Shown here one piece after another: positions 47,646 through 56,117 of a DNA stretch of 64,000 bases. The notes below the pieces were generated by a model. That model made no database searches. It was given only the letters and a program-made list of their open reading frames with translations, and was not told the origin of the DNA. The DNA is taken from assembly GCF_003439925.1 (NCBI RefSeq), contig NZ_QQRR01000001.1, forward strand, positions 1,364,001 through 1,428,000, given 5' to 3'. Each line of letters starts with the position of its first letter. Positions within the stretch are counted from its first letter, which is position 1. The DNA is from Haloprofundus halophilus (GTDB lineage: Archaea > Halobacteriota > Halobacteria > Halobacteriales > Haloferacaceae). The translations under genes and the position numbers were made by a program.

Positions 47646-47906
47646 CTACTCCTCCTTCTCGCGCGTTTCGTTCTTCTCGGGGTTTTTGACCGCCGAGCCG
47701 ACGGCCTTCTCGGCGGCTTTGCCGGGGATGTCGTCGGGCGTCGTGACGTAGCGCGGGACGAGCACCATCGCCGCGGCGACGGCCAAGAGGGCGACGCCGA
47801 ACAGCGTCTCGCCGCTCGCGAGTTGCTCGATACCGTAAATCGCCACCGGGATGGCGAAGACGAGCGTCGCCGCCAGTCCGATAGTGTCCAAGATTCCGAG
47901 CGCCAT
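47646..47906 (-). CDS. Small haloarchaeal membrane protein
   Basis: An 86-residue protein with two membrane segments (about residues 5-25 and 33-53) and a charged cytoplasmic tail rich in Lys and Glu. It belongs to a group of short conserved haloarchaeal proteins of unknown function. It is convergent with the M24 peptidase gene, 6 bp away. Confidence 0.78.
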   Translation of the reverse strand: MALGILDTIGLAATLVFAIPVAIYGIEQLASGETLFGVALLAVAAAMVLVPRYVTTPDDIPGKAAEKAVGSAVKNPEKNETREKEE

Positions 47907-48026
47907 TGCTCGCTGTATCCGGCGCGGGGAGAAAAGGGCGACGAGTGCGACCCGGTCGAACCCGCCGTCACTTGCGCCCCGTGACCGAACACAACGCTTT
48001 CACGCCGTTGCCGCCAATTCGGGCGC

Positions 48027-48635
48027 ATGTTCACCGGAATCGTCGAGCGCACGGGCGAAGTGACGGCAGTCGAAGACGCCGAGGGCGGGCGTCGCCTCCG
48101 AATCAGCGCGCCGGAGTTCGACGACCTGCACCACGGCCAGTCCATCAGCGTCAGCGGCGTCTGTCTCACCGTCGAGGAGTTCGAGAACGCGGACGAGGAC
48201 GCCTGGTTCTCGGTGTTTCTCGCCGCGGAGACGGTCGACAAAACGTATCTGGGCGAAATCGGGGAGGGCGACGTGGTAAACCTCGAACGCGCACTCGCCG
48301 CGGACGGCCGATTCGACGGCCACGTCGTGCAGGGCCACGTCGACGCGACGACCGAAGTGACAGGGATCGAGCGCGTCGGTGACGACTGGCGCTTCGAGTT
48401 CGCGATGCCCGAGGGGTTGGCGCAGTACGTCGTCTCAAAGGGGTCGATAACGCTCGACGGGATTAGTCTGACCGTGGCGGAGCGGACGCCGGAGTCCGTT
48501 GCAGTTGCGATTATCCCGACGACGTACGAGGTGACGACGCTCTCGGAGAAAGACGTTGGAGATTCTGTTCACGTCGAAGTCGACGTGGTGGCGAAGTACG
48601 TGGAGAGCATGCTGGAAGGGTATCGGCCGGAGTAG
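48027..48635 (+). CDS. ribE: Riboflavin synthase, bacterial type (alpha chain)
   Basis: A 202-residue riboflavin synthase with two lumazine-binding repeats. MFTGIVERTGEV is the classic N-terminus, GVCLTVEEF and GISLTVAER are the paired repeat signatures, and GHVVQGHVDATTEV is the conserved central block. Most archaea use an unrelated synthase (RibC type), but haloarchaea carry this bacterial-type enzyme. The gene stands alone, without ribD or ribB nearby. Confidence 0.93.
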   Translation: MFTGIVERTGEVTAVEDAEGGRRLRISAPEFDDLHHGQSISVSGVCLTVEEFENADEDAWFSVFLAAETVDKTYLGEIGEGDVVNLERALAADGRFDGHVVQGHVDATTEVTGIERVGDDWRFEFAMPEGLAQYVVSKGSITLDGISLTVAERTPESVAVAIIPTTYEVTTLSEKDVGDSVHVEVDVVAKYVESMLEGYRPE

Positions 48636-48653
48636 GGTCGGAGAAGGCGAGTT

Positions 48654-49142
48654 CTACGCCAGTTGGTGTTTTTGCTTCCACTTGGTGACTGCTGCGTAGA
48701 AGAAGAGACAGAGGGCCGAGATGACTCCAATCAGGGCTGCAAGAATCCTCACCGGATAGAAGTAGAACGCAGAGGCCAGGCAGATAAGACCAGATGCAAG
48801 GAACGTCTCCACGCCGTATTCTAGTCCGAAGAGAAACAGCGAGAGCGCGACTCCGGCGAACGTGAGCATGAGAAGCGTATAGACCACATTGAAGCTCGAA
48901 AACGTGAGGACGCTAATCACGAGAGCGCAAACGAAGATAATCGGTGCGAAGTACTTCCCCGCAGATTTACCATCGCCCGGTCTGATGGCGGCAAATACGG
49001 ATATCAGGAGGAGTAGAATCAGAGCGAGAGTGAGTGTGAGCGAATGCGAGGAGACGGCGAGCGCAGTTGCCGAACCGATTGCAAAGAGAACTCCGACGAC
49101 TCGGATGACGATTTGGGCCTTTCTGTCGAGTGAATTAGTCAT
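48654..49142 (-). CDS. Membrane protein, function unknown
   Basis: A 162-residue protein with five to six membrane segments and few charged residues. Its codon use is clearly less G/C-biased than its neighbours (many A/T-ending codons), which suggests later acquisition. The start MTNSLDRKAQIVIR was taken; an in-frame start eight codons upstream (MDFSGLQQ) is possible. No recognised family. Confidence 0.7.
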   Translation of the reverse strand: MTNSLDRKAQIVIRVVGVLFAIGSATALAVSSHSLTLTLALILLLLISVFAAIRPGDGKSAGKYFAPIIFVCALVISVLTFSSFNVVYTLLMLTFAGVALSLFLFGLEYGVETFLASGLICLASAFYFYPVRILAALIGVISALCLFFYAAVTKWKQKHQLA

Positions 49143-49322
49143 CTGTTGCAACCCCGAGAAATCCAATTTGTGCCTCCTGCTTCAGACATCATCGTTGTCG
49201 GAACAGTTAGCTCAACTGTCTATAGTTACTCGGTAACTACCTCGTGCAAGTTCGGTGATAACTGGTGGGTACTTCTCGCAAACCGACTATCAGACGTGTT
49301 TTTGGACGAGTCGAAGCCGACT

Positions 49323-49549
49323 GCCGGGCGCACCGAGATGACCGCACCGCCACCGCCCGCCTCAGTCCTCCCCAACCTCGCGGTCGGCACGAGCACCGAC
49401 CGCACCCTCGCACGAAGAACGGCGCGGACAGAACCGCGCCGTGGCGCGCGCCGGAGGGTGGCTCCGTCCACCCGATAGATGTGCGAGGGATGAGCGAACG
49501 AAGTGAGCGAATCGGCTGGGGAGGACGTGGCTGTCTCGGTGCGCCCGGC
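49323..49549. repeat. Dispersed inverted-repeat element, copy A
   Basis: The 467-bp gap between the membrane protein and the M32 gene holds no gene. Its main content is this 227-bp element. Left end GCCGGGCGCACCGAGATGAC and right end GTCTCGGTGCGCCCGGC are reverse complements of each other over 14-16 bp, and inner CCTCCCCAACC pairs with GGCTGGGGAGG. It resembles copy B at 51241-51478 across most of its length. Elements like this occur in many haloarchaeal intergenic spaces. Confidence 0.78.
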
Positions 49550-49609
49550 TACCGCGTCGTCACTGAGTTCCGAAGCCAACGACGAAAACCGAACCAACGA
49601 GGAAAACGA

Positions 49610-51112
49610 CTACAACCCGTACAGTTCCTCGAACTTCTCGGTCACGTATTCGGTGAAGTACTCCGCCGTCAACGGCTCGCCCGTCGCTTCTTCGACCAAC
49701 TCGTCCGTCGGATAACGCTTGCCGTGACTGTGGACGTTCTCGGTGAGCCACTCCCAAAGCGGCGCGAACTCGCCATCACGAATCATCCCGTCCACGTCGT
49801 CGAACTCCTCTCGGATGGCCGCGTCCAACTGTGCGGCGAACACGCTCCCGATGGTGTAGTTCTGGAACGACGCGAACCAACTCGACCAGTGGATGTCCTG
49901 TAGGCAACCCTCCGCATCGCTGTCGGGGCGGATGCCGAGGTACTCCTCGAACGTGTCGCCCCACACCTCGGGAACTTCCTCGACGTCGATCTCGCCGGCG
50001 ACGAGCTGGCGCTCGATTTCGAACCGGAGGATGATGTGGAGGTGGTACGTCGCCTCGTCGGCCTCGACGCGGATGAGGTTGTCCGGCTTGATGCGGTTCG
50101 CCGCGGCGTAGGCGCTCTCGGCGGTCACGTCGTCGGCGTCGGGCAGGTGGGATTTGACTTCGGGCAGGAAAAACTCCCAGAAGGCGCGGGTGCGGCCGAC
50201 GTGGTTCTCCCAGTATCGGGACTGGGACTCGTGAATCCCGCTGGAGACCGACTCGCCGAGCGGCGTCGCGTACGCGTCGTCCGGGAGGCCGAGTTGGTAG
50301 GAGGCGTGACCGAACTCGTGGATAGTCGCCATCAGCGCGTCCAGCGGGTCGTCGTCGTGGTATCGCGTCGTCACGCGGGCGTCGAACTGCGTGCCGAACG
50401 TGAAGGGGTGCGCGGAGGTGTCGAGCCGCCCCCGCTCCTCGGGGTAGCCGAAGGCGTCGAGCGCCGCCTGCGAGAGCGCTTTCTGGGCGTCGTCGGGGTA
50501 GGTGCTCGTGAACGGCGTCGGGAGGTCGTCGCCGTTCTCTCGCAGGTCGTCGATGAGCGGAATCAGCGTCTCGCGGAGGTCCGAGAACACTTCCTCGACC
50601 TTCGAGAGCGGGAGGTGCGGTTCGCGGTCCTCGAACATCACCTCGAAGGGGTCGCGGTCGGGGTCGATGTGGCCGGCGCGCTCGCGGTGGAGGTCCAGAA
50701 GCGTCTGGAGGTGCGGCGCGAACGCGTCGAAGTCGTCGTTCTCCTTGGCTTCTTGCCACGCCTCGTGCGCCTCGGCCTGCGCCTTCGTGAGTTCCTCGAC
50801 GAGGTCGCTCGGGACGTTCGCGGCGCGTTCGTGCTGGCGTCGAATCTCGCGGACGACGGCCGTTTGGTCGTCGTCCAGTTCGTCCTCGTCGACGGCGTCG
50901 AGCGCCTCGGCGAGGTCGTCACTCGTGAGCAGGTCGTGGTGGACCGCCGAGAGCGCGGACTGCTGTTCGGCGCGGGCGGGCGCGCCGCCCTTCGGCATCA
51001 TCACGTGCTGGTCCCACATGAGGTAGCCGGAGGCGTGGTCGACGTTCGAGATGCGCTTGTACTGGCTTAGGAGGTCGTCGTACGCCTCGGCTGTCTCGTC
51101 GGAGGATGACAT
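49610..51112 (-). CDS. Carboxypeptidase M32, paralogue 1
   Basis: A 500-residue metallocarboxypeptidase (carboxypeptidase Taq family). The zinc motif HEFGH lies in MATIHEFGHASYQLGLPDDA with the third ligand Glu in SGIHESQSRYWENHVGR. LGIRPDSDAEGCLQDIHWSS and VRVEADEATYHLHIILRFEI are conserved blocks. It should remove C-terminal residues from peptides in the cytoplasm. It is a clear paralogue of the next M32 gene, and both lie on the same strand with an element at each 3' end. Confidence 0.93.
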   Translation of the reverse strand: MSSSDETAEAYDDLLSQYKRISNVDHASGYLMWDQHVMMPKGGAPARAEQQSALSAVHHDLLTSDDLAEALDAVDEDELDDDQTAVVREIRRQHERAANVPSDLVEELTKAQAEAHEAWQEAKENDDFDAFAPHLQTLLDLHRERAGHIDPDRDPFEVMFEDREPHLPLSKVEEVFSDLRETLIPLIDDLRENGDDLPTPFTSTYPDDAQKALSQAALDAFGYPEERGRLDTSAHPFTFGTQFDARVTTRYHDDDPLDALMATIHEFGHASYQLGLPDDAYATPLGESVSSGIHESQSRYWENHVGRTRAFWEFFLPEVKSHLPDADDVTAESAYAAANRIKPDNLIRVEADEATYHLHIILRFEIERQLVAGEIDVEEVPEVWGDTFEEYLGIRPDSDAEGCLQDIHWSSWFASFQNYTIGSVFAAQLDAAIREEFDDVDGMIRDGEFAPLWEWLTENVHSHGKRYPTDELVEEATGEPLTAEYFTEYVTEKFEELYGL

Positions 51113-51240
51113 GGCTCGTGGTTACTTGGGAGCGACATGAACGTCCGGGCACCGGCAGTTCGTGTTTCTTCGAGTGGGTAGAGGAGTCGGTGGATGTGCA
51201 CTCTGTCGCTTTCGGTCGGTCGAGGCGCAGACGACTGCTG

Positions 51241-51478
51241 CCGAGTCACAACGAGACGACCGCACCGCCACCGCTGACCTCAGACCTCCCCAACCTCGCA
51301 GTCGGCACGAGCGCCGACTGCTCCCTCGCGCATTCGTCGGGCGGACGGAGCCGCCTTCCGGCGCGCGCCAGAGCGCCGTTTTATCGGCGCGACTACTCGT
51401 GCGAGGGGCGACAGAGCGAGCGCGGAGCGCGAGCGAAGGAGTCGGTTGGGGAGGGTGAGGCGTCTCGGTGCGCCCGGC
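51241..51478. repeat. Dispersed inverted-repeat element, copy B
   Basis: The 452-bp gap between the two M32 genes holds no gene. This 238-bp element shares with copy A the blocks GACCGCACCGCCACCGC, CCTCCCCAACCTCGC, GTCGGCACGAGC, and the right end GTCTCGGTGCGCCCGGCTACC. Its left terminal repeat is degenerate (ACGAGACGACCGCACC). Both copies lie just downstream of the stop codon of an M32 gene, about 60-90 bp away, so the copies were probably carried along in the gene duplication. Confidence 0.78.
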
Positions 51479-51564
51479 TACCGTGCGGTCGCCACTGCGT
51501 TCGATGTGGTGCGAAAGCTCACACGAACGACTCCGAGAAAAGAGACGAAACTCCCGAACCCGAC

Positions 51565-53091
51565 TTACGCCGAATCGAGGTCGTACAGTTCGCCGTACTT
51601 CTCGGTCACGTAGTCGAGGAAGTAGTCGGCGACGAAGTCCTCGCCCGTCGCCTCGACGACGAGGTCGTTCGTCTCGTAGCGCTGGCCGTGGCTGTGGACG
51701 TTCGCCGTGAGCCACTCGTGGAGGTCGTCGAACTCGCCGTCCCGAATCTGTCCTTCGAGGTCGTCGATATCCTCTTCAGGGGCCGCAAACAGCTGCGCGG
51801 CCATCACGCTGCCGAGCGAGTACGTCGGGAAGTAACCGAAGTTGCCGTGGCTCCAGTGGATGTCCTGTAGACAGCCCTCCGAATCCGTCTCGGGCCGAAT
51901 CCCCAGATACTCCTCGTACTTGTCGTTCCACGCCTCGGGAACGTCCTCCACGTCGAGTTCGCCCGAGATGAGCATCCGCTCGATTTCGAAGCGGATGATG
52001 ATGTGCATGTGATAGGTAAGCTCGTCTGCCTCGACGCGAATCAGGTTGTCCTCGTACACCTGGTTGGCGGCCTCGTACGCCTCCTCGACGGTGACGTCCT
52101 CGGACTGCGGGAAGTGCTCTTGGAACGTCGGGAGGAACTGCTGCCAGAACGCCTTCGAGCGGCCGACGTGGTTCTCCCAGAGCCGCGACTGCGACTCGTG
52201 GACCGAGAGGTCACGCGCCTCGCCGAGCGGCGTGCCGTACGCCTCGTCCGGCAGGCCGTGGGTGTACGTCGCGTGACCGAACTCGTGGATAGTCGAGAAG
52301 ACGGCCCCGAGCGGGTCGGACTCGTCGAAGCGCGTCGTCACGCGAGCGTCGAACATCGTCCCCGTCGAGAACGGGTGCGGCGCGACGTCGATGCGGCCGC
52401 GTTCCCACGGGTAGCCGAGCGTGTCGAGCGTATCGCGCGACAGTTCCATCTGCTCGTCCTCGTCGAACGTGCCCGCGAAGGCGTCCGTCGCCAAATCGGT
52501 CTCCGACTCGCGGATCTCCTCGATCATCGGAACGAGCGTCTCGCGGACCTCGTCGAGAATCGCCTCGGCCTGTTCGAGCGGGAGGTACGGCTCGAACTCC
52601 GCGAACAGCACCTCGTAGGGGTCCTTGTCGGGGTCGATGTGCTCGGCGTACTCGCGCTTGAGTTCGACGTGTCGCTCCAGAAGCGGGGCGAACTTCGAGA
52701 AGTCGTTCTCGGCTTTCGCCTCCTTCCAGGCGGGCAGCGCCTCCGAGGAGGTCTCCGAGATCTCCTGGACGAGTTCGGTCGGGACGCGCGCGGCGCGTTC
52801 GAACTCGCGGCGGACCTCACGGACGACCGCCGCCTGTTCGTCGGAGAGCTCCTCGCCCTCCAACTCCTCGAGCAGTTCGCCGATGCCGTCCTCGACGAGC
52901 AGTTCGTGGCTGATCGCCGACAGCGTCGAGAGCTGCTGGGAGCGCGCGGGCGTCCCCTCGTCGGGCATCATCACCTGCTGGTCCCAGCCGAGCACGCCCG
53001 CCGCGTTCTGGACGTTCGAGATTCGTTTGACTTTCTCTACCAGTTCGCCGTACGCCTCGGGCGCGGACTCGGTGGAGGCTTCGGTTGCCAT
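51565..53091 (-). CDS. Carboxypeptidase M32, paralogue 2
   Basis: A 508-residue M32 carboxypeptidase. Its zinc site is STIHEFGHATYTHGLPDEAY and the third-ligand region DLSVHESQSRLWENHVGR. LGIRPETDSEGCLQDIHWSH matches paralogue 1. Compared with paralogue 1 it has a Phe/Tyr-rich variant near the end (NFGYFPTYSLGSV). The start MATEASTESAPEAYGE was chosen to match the N-terminus of paralogue 1. It is divergent from the FAD oxidoreductase gene. Confidence 0.93.
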   Translation of the reverse strand: MATEASTESAPEAYGELVEKVKRISNVQNAAGVLGWDQQVMMPDEGTPARSQQLSTLSAISHELLVEDGIGELLEELEGEELSDEQAAVVREVRREFERAARVPTELVQEISETSSEALPAWKEAKAENDFSKFAPLLERHVELKREYAEHIDPDKDPYEVLFAEFEPYLPLEQAEAILDEVRETLVPMIEEIRESETDLATDAFAGTFDEDEQMELSRDTLDTLGYPWERGRIDVAPHPFSTGTMFDARVTTRFDESDPLGAVFSTIHEFGHATYTHGLPDEAYGTPLGEARDLSVHESQSRLWENHVGRSKAFWQQFLPTFQEHFPQSEDVTVEEAYEAANQVYEDNLIRVEADELTYHMHIIIRFEIERMLISGELDVEDVPEAWNDKYEEYLGIRPETDSEGCLQDIHWSHGNFGYFPTYSLGSVMAAQLFAAPEEDIDDLEGQIRDGEFDDLHEWLTANVHSHGQRYETNDLVVEATGEDFVADYFLDYVTEKYGELYDLDSA

Positions 53092-53333
53092 CGTCCACCC
53101 TTTCGAATCGATACTAATTAAACGGATGTTTCCGGTCGTCGGGGCCGGTTTTACTCGGCGAGCAAGAGTCGGAGTAGCGGACGTTTCGGCGTCGAAAACG
53201 GGCGCTTCCCCAGCGGCGAGAGTTTCGTCCCACGACATCTGAGCAGCGTCTGCGCTGCTTGCAGCGGTCGCCGAACTGGCAGCAGGTGACCATATAATCC
53301 CCGCCACCGCCTCTCCGCTGGGGGAGCGAGACG

Positions 53334-54728
53334 ATGGCGACGAAACCAACGAGAGACGAAGCGGAGTACCAAACGTTAGAACAGAGCGTCCACGGCGAAG
53401 TTCTCCGACCCGGGGACGACGGGTACGACGAGGCGCGGTCGGTCTGGAACGCGATGATCGACCGAAAGCCGGCGGTCGTCGTCCGGCCGAGCGGGGCGGC
53501 CGACGTGATTACAGCAGTTGTATTCGCCCGCGACCACGGCCTCGATTTGGCCGTCAAGGGCGGCGGACACAACGTGGCGGGGAGCGCGGTCTGCGACGAC
53601 GGACTCGTCATCGACCTCTCTTCGATGTCGTCGGTTCGAGTGGACCCGGCGTCGCGAACCGCCCGCGTCGGGCCGGGTGCGACGATGGCCGACCTCGACC
53701 ACGAGACGCAGGCGTTCGGTTTCGCCACGCCCGGCGGCGTCATCTCGACGACCGGGGTCGCCGGGGTCACCCTCGGCGGCGGGATGGGGTGGCTCAGCCG
53801 CAAGTACGGCCTGAGTGTCGACAACCTCCGGTCGGTCGACCTCGTCACCGCCGACGGCGAGTTGGTGCGCGCGAGCGACGACGAGAACCCCGACCTCTTC
53901 TGGGCAGTCCGCGGCGGGAGCGGGAACTTCGGCGTCGTCACCTCCTTCGAGTTCGACCTCCACGAGGTCGGTCCCGAGGTTCTCTTCGGGCCGGTGGTCT
54001 ACGCCTACGACGACGCACCCGACGTGCTCGCACACTACAACAGATTCGCCGCCGACGCACCGCGCGAGTGCAGCGTGTGGGTGAACAGCGCGGCGGCGCC
54101 GCCGCTGGAGTTCCTCCCGGAGGACGTTCACGGAACGACGGTGCTGATACTGCTGGCGTTCTACGCCGGCGACCTCGACGCGGGCGAAGCGGCGCTCGAA
54201 CCGCTCCGCGAGTACGGCGACCCCATCGCCGACGTCGTCGCACCGATGCCCTACGCGGCGGCCCAGCGCACCTTCGACGACCTCTACGCGCCGGGCGCGC
54301 GGAACTACTGGAAGGCGGCCAACTTCACGGACCTCACCGACCGCACGATACACACTATGGTCGAGTACGCCGGTCGCTTCCCGACGCCGCAGTCCGAGAT
54401 TCTCGTCCACCAGGTCGGCGGCGCGGTCAACGACGTCGCCTCGGAGGCGACCGCCTACCCGCACCGAGACGCCGAGTTCGTCGTGAACGTCGCCGCTCGC
54501 TGGGAGGAGCCGTCGCGGGACGACGAGTGCGTCGCGTGGGTGCGGGAGTGTCACGACGCGCTCGCCGAGGAGGCGACCGACGGAACGTACGTCAACTTCG
54601 AGGGCGACAGCGAGGGCCGCGAACGCAACGCCTACGGCGGGAACTACGACCGCCTCGTCGAGGCGAAAACCGAGTACGACCCGGGGAACGTCTTCCGGTC
54701 GACGCAGAACGTGAAACCGGCGGGGTAG
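53334..54728 (+). CDS. FAD-linked oxidoreductase, berberine-bridge (BBE) type
   Basis: A 464-residue flavoprotein of the PCMH/BBE family. VKGGGHNVAGSAVCDDG carries the His that binds FAD covalently. GVAGVTLGGGMGWLSRKYGL and WAVRGGSGNFGVVTSFEF are the flavin-domain blocks, and the C-terminal BBE motif is NAYGGNYDRLVEAKTEYDPG. Substrate unknown; relatives oxidise sugars or alkaloids. It stands alone. Confidence 0.9.
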   Translation: MATKPTRDEAEYQTLEQSVHGEVLRPGDDGYDEARSVWNAMIDRKPAVVVRPSGAADVITAVVFARDHGLDLAVKGGGHNVAGSAVCDDGLVIDLSSMSSVRVDPASRTARVGPGATMADLDHETQAFGFATPGGVISTTGVAGVTLGGGMGWLSRKYGLSVDNLRSVDLVTADGELVRASDDENPDLFWAVRGGSGNFGVVTSFEFDLHEVGPEVLFGPVVYAYDDAPDVLAHYNRFAADAPRECSVWVNSAAAPPLEFLPEDVHGTTVLILLAFYAGDLDAGEAALEPLREYGDPIADVVAPMPYAAAQRTFDDLYAPGARNYWKAANFTDLTDRTIHTMVEYAGRFPTPQSEILVHQVGGAVNDVASEATAYPHRDAEFVVNVAARWEEPSRDDECVAWVRECHDALAEEATDGTYVNFEGDSEGRERNAYGGNYDRLVEAKTEYDPGNVFRSTQNVKPAG

Positions 54729-54820
54729 GAGCGTACGCGACGCGGGACGGGCGTGTCTCCGTGCCGCAGGCGTCGTCGCGTCCCTCGAACCACGTCCACT
54801 TTCACTCCGCCTGGCTCGCG

Positions 54821-54826
54821 TTTATG
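54821..54826 (+). promoter_or_regulatory. TATA-like box of the PCNA gene
   Basis: TTTATG lies 24-29 bp before the ATG at 54850, consistent with a leaderless PCNA transcript. Confidence 0.5.
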
Positions 54827-54849
54827 ACTCCCAGTTGAGACGATAACGT

Positions 54850-55593
54850 ATGTTCACTGCAGTCGCCAGCGCGGACACGCTCTCGAAGACGCTCGACCCC
54901 GTCGGCACTCTCGTCGACGAGTGTCGGATTCACCTCGACGCCGAGGGCTTGCGAATCTCGGCGATGGACCCCGCGACGGTCGGCGTGGTCGAACTCGCCC
55001 TCGACCGGGAGGCCTTCGAGTCCTACGAGGCCGACGGCGGTGTCGTCGGTGTCGACGTGGAGCGACTCGATAGCGTAGTCGGGATGGCGAACTCGGACGA
55101 CCTTGTCCACCTCGAACTCGACGAGGAGACGCGACAACTCCGGATTCGAGTCGGCGGCTTGGAGTACACACTCGCGCTCGTCGACCCCGACGCGATTCGA
55201 GCGGAACCGGACCTCGACGCACTCGAACTGCCAGCCAGCGCCGTCGTGGAGGGACGGCAGTTCGACCAAGCGATACGAGCCGCCGAGATGGTCTCGACGC
55301 ACGTCGCCGTCGGCGTCGACGAAAGTGGCGAAAATCTGTACGTGGACGCGGAGGGCGATGTGGATACGGTCCACTACGAACTGGACGACGACGACCTCGT
55401 AGACCTCGAAGTTGCCCCGGCGCACTCGCTGTTCTCACTCGACTATCTCGCCGATATGAATCGCGTCGTTCCCACGGACGCGGAACTGACGCTCGAACTC
55501 GGTGAGGAGTACCCGATGCGACTGAGTTACGTCTACGCCGACGGCAGTGGGGAGGTGCTGTACTTCCTCGCGCCGCGGATACAGAGTCGGTGA
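54850..55593 (+). CDS. pcn: DNA polymerase sliding clamp (PCNA)
   Basis: A 247-residue archaeal PCNA, a homotrimeric ring that tethers DNA polymerase, FEN1 and ligase. RIHLDAEGLRISAMDPATVG, the interdomain loop region, and the C-terminal PMRLSYVYADGSGEVLYFLAP are diagnostic. The surface is strongly acidic except for expected inner helices, as in the Haloferax clamp. It is followed 68 bp later by a membrane-protein gene. Confidence 0.97.
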   Translation: MFTAVASADTLSKTLDPVGTLVDECRIHLDAEGLRISAMDPATVGVVELALDREAFESYEADGGVVGVDVERLDSVVGMANSDDLVHLELDEETRQLRIRVGGLEYTLALVDPDAIRAEPDLDALELPASAVVEGRQFDQAIRAAEMVSTHVAVGVDESGENLYVDAEGDVDTVHYELDDDDLVDLEVAPAHSLFSLDYLADMNRVVPTDAELTLELGEEYPMRLSYVYADGSGEVLYFLAPRIQSR

Positions 55594-55661
55594 GTGTCTG
55601 CTTGTCCGATTAACCTTCTGTACCAAATCGCACATAGTGGGTCGGAGTATCGGTCGAAGCG

Positions 55662-56114
55662 ATGGACGCGACAGCGAGCAGGCAGGCGAGATTCGTCGGG
55701 TTGTTCGTCGGCGACGAGCCGAGGCAAATGGGTCGGTGGCTCCTGATTACGCTTGGACTCTCGGCTCTCATCGTCGGAACCGTCGCCGTCACCGGACCGC
55801 GTTCGATACTGCTGACGATATCCCATCCCCTCTTCGTGATACCGGTTTCCCCGGCCGTAGGTTCGCTTCTGACGGTCGGCTGGATAACGATAGCCGCCGT
55901 TCCCGGTTACTACGGTGATGGCCTCGTCGCGAGTTGGTTACTCTTGTTCTGCTTACTCGTCTCCGGGCCGCTCGCAGACGAGGTGTTGTTCTTCTCTATG
56001 ATGGAGGGCTCAAAGGTCTTTGTCACCGCTACTGCCGTCACCACCTCCGTCATCCTCGGCACCGTCGGCTACTTCGTCGGAAGAGCCGTCCGCCGACACC
56101 GAGCGCTCGACTGA
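55662..56114 (+). CDS. Membrane protein, function unknown
   Basis: A 150-residue protein with four hydrophobic segments (about residues 26-45, 52-78, 88-105 and 118-138). It begins MDATASRQARFVGLFVGDEP. Codons are slightly less G/C-biased than in PCNA. It ends three bases before the convergent M20 gene. No family recognised. Confidence 0.7.
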   Translation: MDATASRQARFVGLFVGDEPRQMGRWLLITLGLSALIVGTVAVTGPRSILLTISHPLFVIPVSPAVGSLLTVGWITIAAVPGYYGDGLVASWLLLFCLLVSGPLADEVLFFSMMEGSKVFVTATAVTTSVILGTVGYFVGRAVRRHRALD

Positions 56115-56117
56115 CCG

